From the NCBI RefSeq assembly GCF_024494355.1, contig NZ_JAKNQY010000007.1, forward strand, positions 184,433 through 248,432: a stretch of DNA of 64,000 bases, given 5' to 3'. The notes under the pieces were generated by a model. The model saw only the letters and a list, made by a program, of their open reading frames with translations. It was not told the DNA's origin and ran no database searches. Origin of the DNA: Pseudomonas sp. Q11 (lineage in GTDB: Bacteria; Pseudomonadota; Gammaproteobacteria; Pseudomonadales; Pseudomonadaceae). The position numbers were made by a program, and so were the translations under genes. The first letter of the stretch is position 1, and each line of letters begins with the position of its first letter. Below are positions 61,654 through 64,000 of the stretch, one piece after another.

Positions 61654-62403
61654 ATGGATTATCTTTTACAACTCGCTGCCAGCCCCACTGCATGGATCGC
61701 GCTGGCGACTCTGGTCGTCATGGAAATCGTGCTTGGCATCGATAACCTGATCTTCATTTCGATCCTGACCAATAAACTGCCCGAACAGCACCGCGCCAAG
61801 GCGCGGCGTATCGGCATTGGCATGGCGCTTATCCTGCGCCTGGGCTTGTTGAGTACCATTGCTTTTATCGTGCAATTGACCGAGCCGGTCATCGAGATCC
61901 TCGGTCAGGCGTTCTCCTGGAAGGACATGATCCTGATCGCAGGCGGCCTGTTCCTGCTGTGGAAAGCCACCACGGAGATCCACCACAGCATGGACCCGGC
62001 GCCGGATGATCCAAAATCCGCCACCTCCGGGGTGACCCTCGGATTTGCCGCTGCGATCGGTCAGATTCTCATGCTGGACCTGGTATTTTCCATCGACAGC
62101 ATCATTACCGCCGTGGGCATGACCGAGCATCTGCCGATCATGATCATCGCTGTGGTGATCGCAGTATTGGTGATGTTGCTGGCGGCCGAACCGCTGGCCA
62201 AGTTCATCAATGACAACCCGACGGTGGTCATGCTGGCGCTGGGCTTCCTGATCATGATCGGCATGACGCTGATCGCCGAAGGCTTTGGTGCTCATGTGCC
62301 CAAGGGCTATATCTACGCAGCCATGGCGTTCTCGGCAGCGATTGAGGTGTTGAACATGATGTCGCGTCGCCGTCAGCAAAGGGTGTTGGCCGATAAAGCC
62401 TGA
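61654..62403 (+). CDS. TerC-family integral membrane protein
   Basis: 249 aa with seven membrane helices. [26 protein letters not shown] and [26 protein letters not shown] carry the paired acidic residues (GIDN, SIDS) typical of TerC. Family members export metal such as Mn2+ or support secreted-protein metallation. Similar to YgdQ. A strong terminator follows. Confidence 0.93.
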   Translation: MDYLLQLAASPTAWIALATLVVMEIVLGIDNLIFISILTNKLPEQHRAKARRIGIGMALILRLGLLSTIAFIVQLTEPVIEILGQAFSWKDMILIAGGLFLLWKATTEIHHSMDPAPDDPKSATSGVTLGFAAAIGQILMLDLVFSIDSIITAVGMTEHLPIMIIAVVIAVLVMLLAAEPLAKFINDNPTVVMLALGFLIMIGMTLIAEGFGAHVPKGYIYAAMAFSAAIEVLNMMSRRRQQRVLADKA

Positions 62404-62415
62404 TTGCAGACAGTC

Positions 62416-62452
62416 AAAAGCCGCCCGGGGTCCATCCCCGGGCGGCTTTTTT
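62416..62452 (+). terminator. Rho-independent terminator of terC
   Basis: A 15-bp perfect stem AAAAGCCGCCCGGGG / CCCCGGGCGGCTTTT with a TCCAT loop and trailing T-run; it may act on both strands. Confidence 0.95.
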
Positions 62453-62472
62453 GATTTTTGAAGGGGAAACGG

Positions 62473-62637
62473 TCAGTGTGCGGCAGCGTGGCGCCGGGCC
62501 GGTTTTGGCGCTTTTTCCGCTCGCGCTGGCGGCGCGTGATGATGGCGGCGTGCAATGCGCAGAACGCCCCACAGCATGGCTGTGGCGACGCTCAGCCAGC
62601 CGAATATCAGCATCACAATTGTTGTGGTCAGGCTCAT
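62473..62637 (-). CDS. Small single-pass membrane protein
   Basis: 54 aa from ATG 62637: one hydrophobic helix (TTTIVMLIFGWLSVATAMLWGVL) followed by a basic, His/Pro/Ala-rich tail (RRHHHAPPARAEKAPKPARRH). An AGGAGGC ribosome site precedes the start. Function unknown. Confidence 0.65.
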   Translation of the reverse strand: MSLTTTIVMLIFGWLSVATAMLWGVLRIARRHHHAPPARAEKAPKPARRHAAAH

Positions 62638-62860
62638 CTGTGCCTCCTTCTGCCCAAGTCCAGGGCGACGCACTCGTTACAATGGACAGTCTAGTCGCTA
62701 AAGTGTTGCAGGGAATCGATCGGTAGTGACGACAGACGGACCAGTTCGTTCTATCGCCGCCATGGGACTGTTGTTTAAGGCTATACCCATGTCTCTCTGC
62801 ACCTTATGATCGATGGCCCTTGCCTGGCCCGATGTCGGGTGCCTTCACAAGAGAGTCCTC

Positions 62861-63538
62861 ATGTTTCCGGTAATTTCCTCTTTTCGATCACTGGTACTGG
62901 TGACGGCGTGTCTAACGGCCCTGGCGGGTTGCGCAGGCAGTGTGTCGCCGCAGATTCAGCGCCTGCCCGAGCGGGTGGAACTCAACAGCGTGCCGTTTTT
63001 CCGTGGCGAAATGTACCAGGGCGCTCCCCAATCGCTGGCCAGCCTGCTGACGCTGCAAGGCACGGTGATTACGCCGGGATTGCTGGAGAAGCCTCTACGT
63101 CTGCCGGAAGGCGAAGCCCATTTGCAGCAGAACCTGCAAACCCTGGCGCGAGAGTATGGGCTGGTGGTGTACCCCCTCGACAGTGAACTGCCGGCACTGT
63201 TGGAGCAAATCGCGGCGGGTTACCCCGTTCTGGTGCGCTATACGGAGGGCTCGGCTTTCTGGTCTGGGCCGAGGTACAGCATTCTCGTCGGTTACAACCG
63301 CCAAAAGCAGACGGTCTTGCTCAGGTCGGGGATGAACCGGCGGCTGCTGATGAGCTTTAGCGGCTTTGAGTCGGCCCTCAAAGATGCGGGAGGCTGGGCG
63401 GTATTGGTCCAGCGACCTACGCAACTCCCGGCCAACGTGGACTCCCAGCGCTGGCTGAAAGCTGCGGGCGAACTGGCCGGGGCAGGGCAGGAACAGGCAG
63501 CGGCCCGGGCCACTCAAGCCCTGAGCACCGCACACTGA
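62861..63538 (+). CDS. C39-peptidase-like lipoprotein lacking catalytic residues
   Basis: 225 aa. The signal peptide ends in the lipobox ALAGC. The following domain resembles C39-type papain-like proteins (VELNSVPFFRGEMYQGAPQSLASLLTLQG; later PVLVRYTEG, RYSILVGYN). Where active enzymes have YQCGPAAL and HYAVVVGY, this one has YQGAPQSL and RYSILVGY, so Cys and His are both replaced. It may be an adaptor rather than a protease. The last ~40 residues are Ala/Gln-rich. ATG 62861 restores the signal peptide. Confidence 0.75.
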   Translation: MFPVISSFRSLVLVTACLTALAGCAGSVSPQIQRLPERVELNSVPFFRGEMYQGAPQSLASLLTLQGTVITPGLLEKPLRLPEGEAHLQQNLQTLAREYGLVVYPLDSELPALLEQIAAGYPVLVRYTEGSAFWSGPRYSILVGYNRQKQTVLLRSGMNRRLLMSFSGFESALKDAGGWAVLVQRPTQLPANVDSQRWLKAAGELAGAGQEQAAARATQALSTAH

Positions 63539-63638
63539 TCTCACGCCCCGTTCGTCACTTGTCGGGCACCACCCGCCATGCCAGAGGCTCCTAACCTCAG
63601 GGCCGGAATAGCCGGCCCATGAGTCTGAGGAGAAAAGC

Positions 63639-63842
63639 ATGGCACAGTCGAAAACACCTACGGGGCCACATTCTTCCGAGCATTCTTCCGGCGATGATTT
63701 GGGATTTGATCCTGACTCGCCGGACCTGGGTGATCCTCAAGTTGATCCGATAGGTCCTGCCAAGGCGCCTTTGGACGAAGAGGACGAGCAGGAGGAGCCC
63801 GGTTCCAAAGCGTATGACCCGCTGGGTGATCTTAAGCCTTGA
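63639..63842 (+). CDS. Small acidic hypothetical protein
   Basis: 67 aa, very rich in Asp, Pro and Glu (DDLGFDPDSPDLGDPQVDPIGPAKAP; DEEDEQEEPGSKAYDPLGD), likely disordered. A TGAGGAGA ribosome site supports ATG 63639. Similar short proteins are common in Pseudomonas. Function unknown. Confidence 0.7.
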   Translation: MAQSKTPTGPHSSEHSSGDDLGFDPDSPDLGDPQVDPIGPAKAPLDEEDEQEEPGSKAYDPLGDLKP

Positions 63843-63925
63843 ATAAAACAAAGCCCCGCTCAAGGCCGTAATGCTGTTCACTTAAGGAAATGGCGCTTTC
63901 TGAGGGGGAGAGGGTCGTTTTCTTT

Positions 63926-64000
63926 TGGGTTGGACTGGACTGGATTGGATTGGGTGCATATCCGTTGCTGCGGTAACGGCAACTTAAGGTTTCGCCCTTA
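63926..64000 (+). repeat. Tandem TGGAYT stretch and start of a dispersed Pseudomonas repeat
   Basis: 63932-63952 is a short tandem repeat of TGGACT/TGGATT units. From ~63954 the sequence GTGCATATCCGTTGCTGCGG and onward matches, from memory, the left end of a long dispersed repeat found many times in P. fluorescens-group genomes. It is cut by the window edge. Confidence 0.45.

Overview
The window is a Pseudomonas chromosome segment, most likely from the P. fluorescens complex. Signs of this are the rssB-rssC/tal/dusA gene order, REP elements of the GCGAGCAGGCTCGCTCCCAC type, a PrtN-family protein and high-GC Pseudomonas-style housekeeping genes. Its central feature is a temperate, P2/K139-like myovirus prophage of about 34 kb (roughly 2.78-37.0 kb) integrated in the 5' end of dusA.

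1-2.9 kb: end of the RssB response regulator/phosphatase, RssC (STAS anti-sigma antagonist), transaldolase, and dusA. The first codons of dusA are now supplied by the prophage end. The displaced original dusA start is still readable at 36960-37049.

2.8-37.0 kb, prophage: a tyrosine integrase and a PrtN-like protein sit at the left end. A leftward early operon follows (small unknown proteins, a 931-aa primase-helicase, a CII-like regulator, a Cro-like protein), divergent from a CI-like repressor. Then come an Ogr-type late activator, portal and terminase (leftward), and a long rightward late operon: scaffold, capsid, small terminase, head completion, sheath, tube, lysis cassette, tail chaperone with a -1 frameshift, tape measure, baseplate, fibre and spike. 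The right end (30.8-36.9 kb) is AT-rich cargo: a DUF4365-like putative nuclease, a tRNA-like 3' fragment, and a two-gene AAA15 ATPase + DUF4435 (TOPRIM) operon matching the PARIS anti-phage system (AriA/AriB). Two diverged direct repeats flank the PARIS part. A cluster of ATTACC hexamers and integrase-arm-like GGTAC sites precede attR.

37.0-39.3 kb: a graveyard of toxin-antitoxin modules beside the old dusA promoter. It holds BrnT/BrnA between two copies of the dusA leader, a RelE/ParE pair, and a truncated Fic gene with an intact YhfG-type partner. This suggests several successive insertions at the dusA hot spot.

39.3-64 kb: ordinary core and accessory genes. These are two small Pseudomonas-type proteins behind a structured leader, a periplasmic isochorismatase-family hydrolase with a LysR regulator, an AraC regulator with an alpha/beta hydrolase and MFS exporter, an MscS channel, an ArsN2-like acetyltransferase, chromate transporter ChrA, a diguanylate cyclase, exonuclease III, arylamine N-acetyltransferase, an NCS2 permease, a shikimate dehydrogenase-like enzyme, YceH, DUF1993, SstT, an MFS transporter, NhaR, TerC, and small lipoproteins and peptides.

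All functional calls are read from sequence motifs and family memory; no database search was run.
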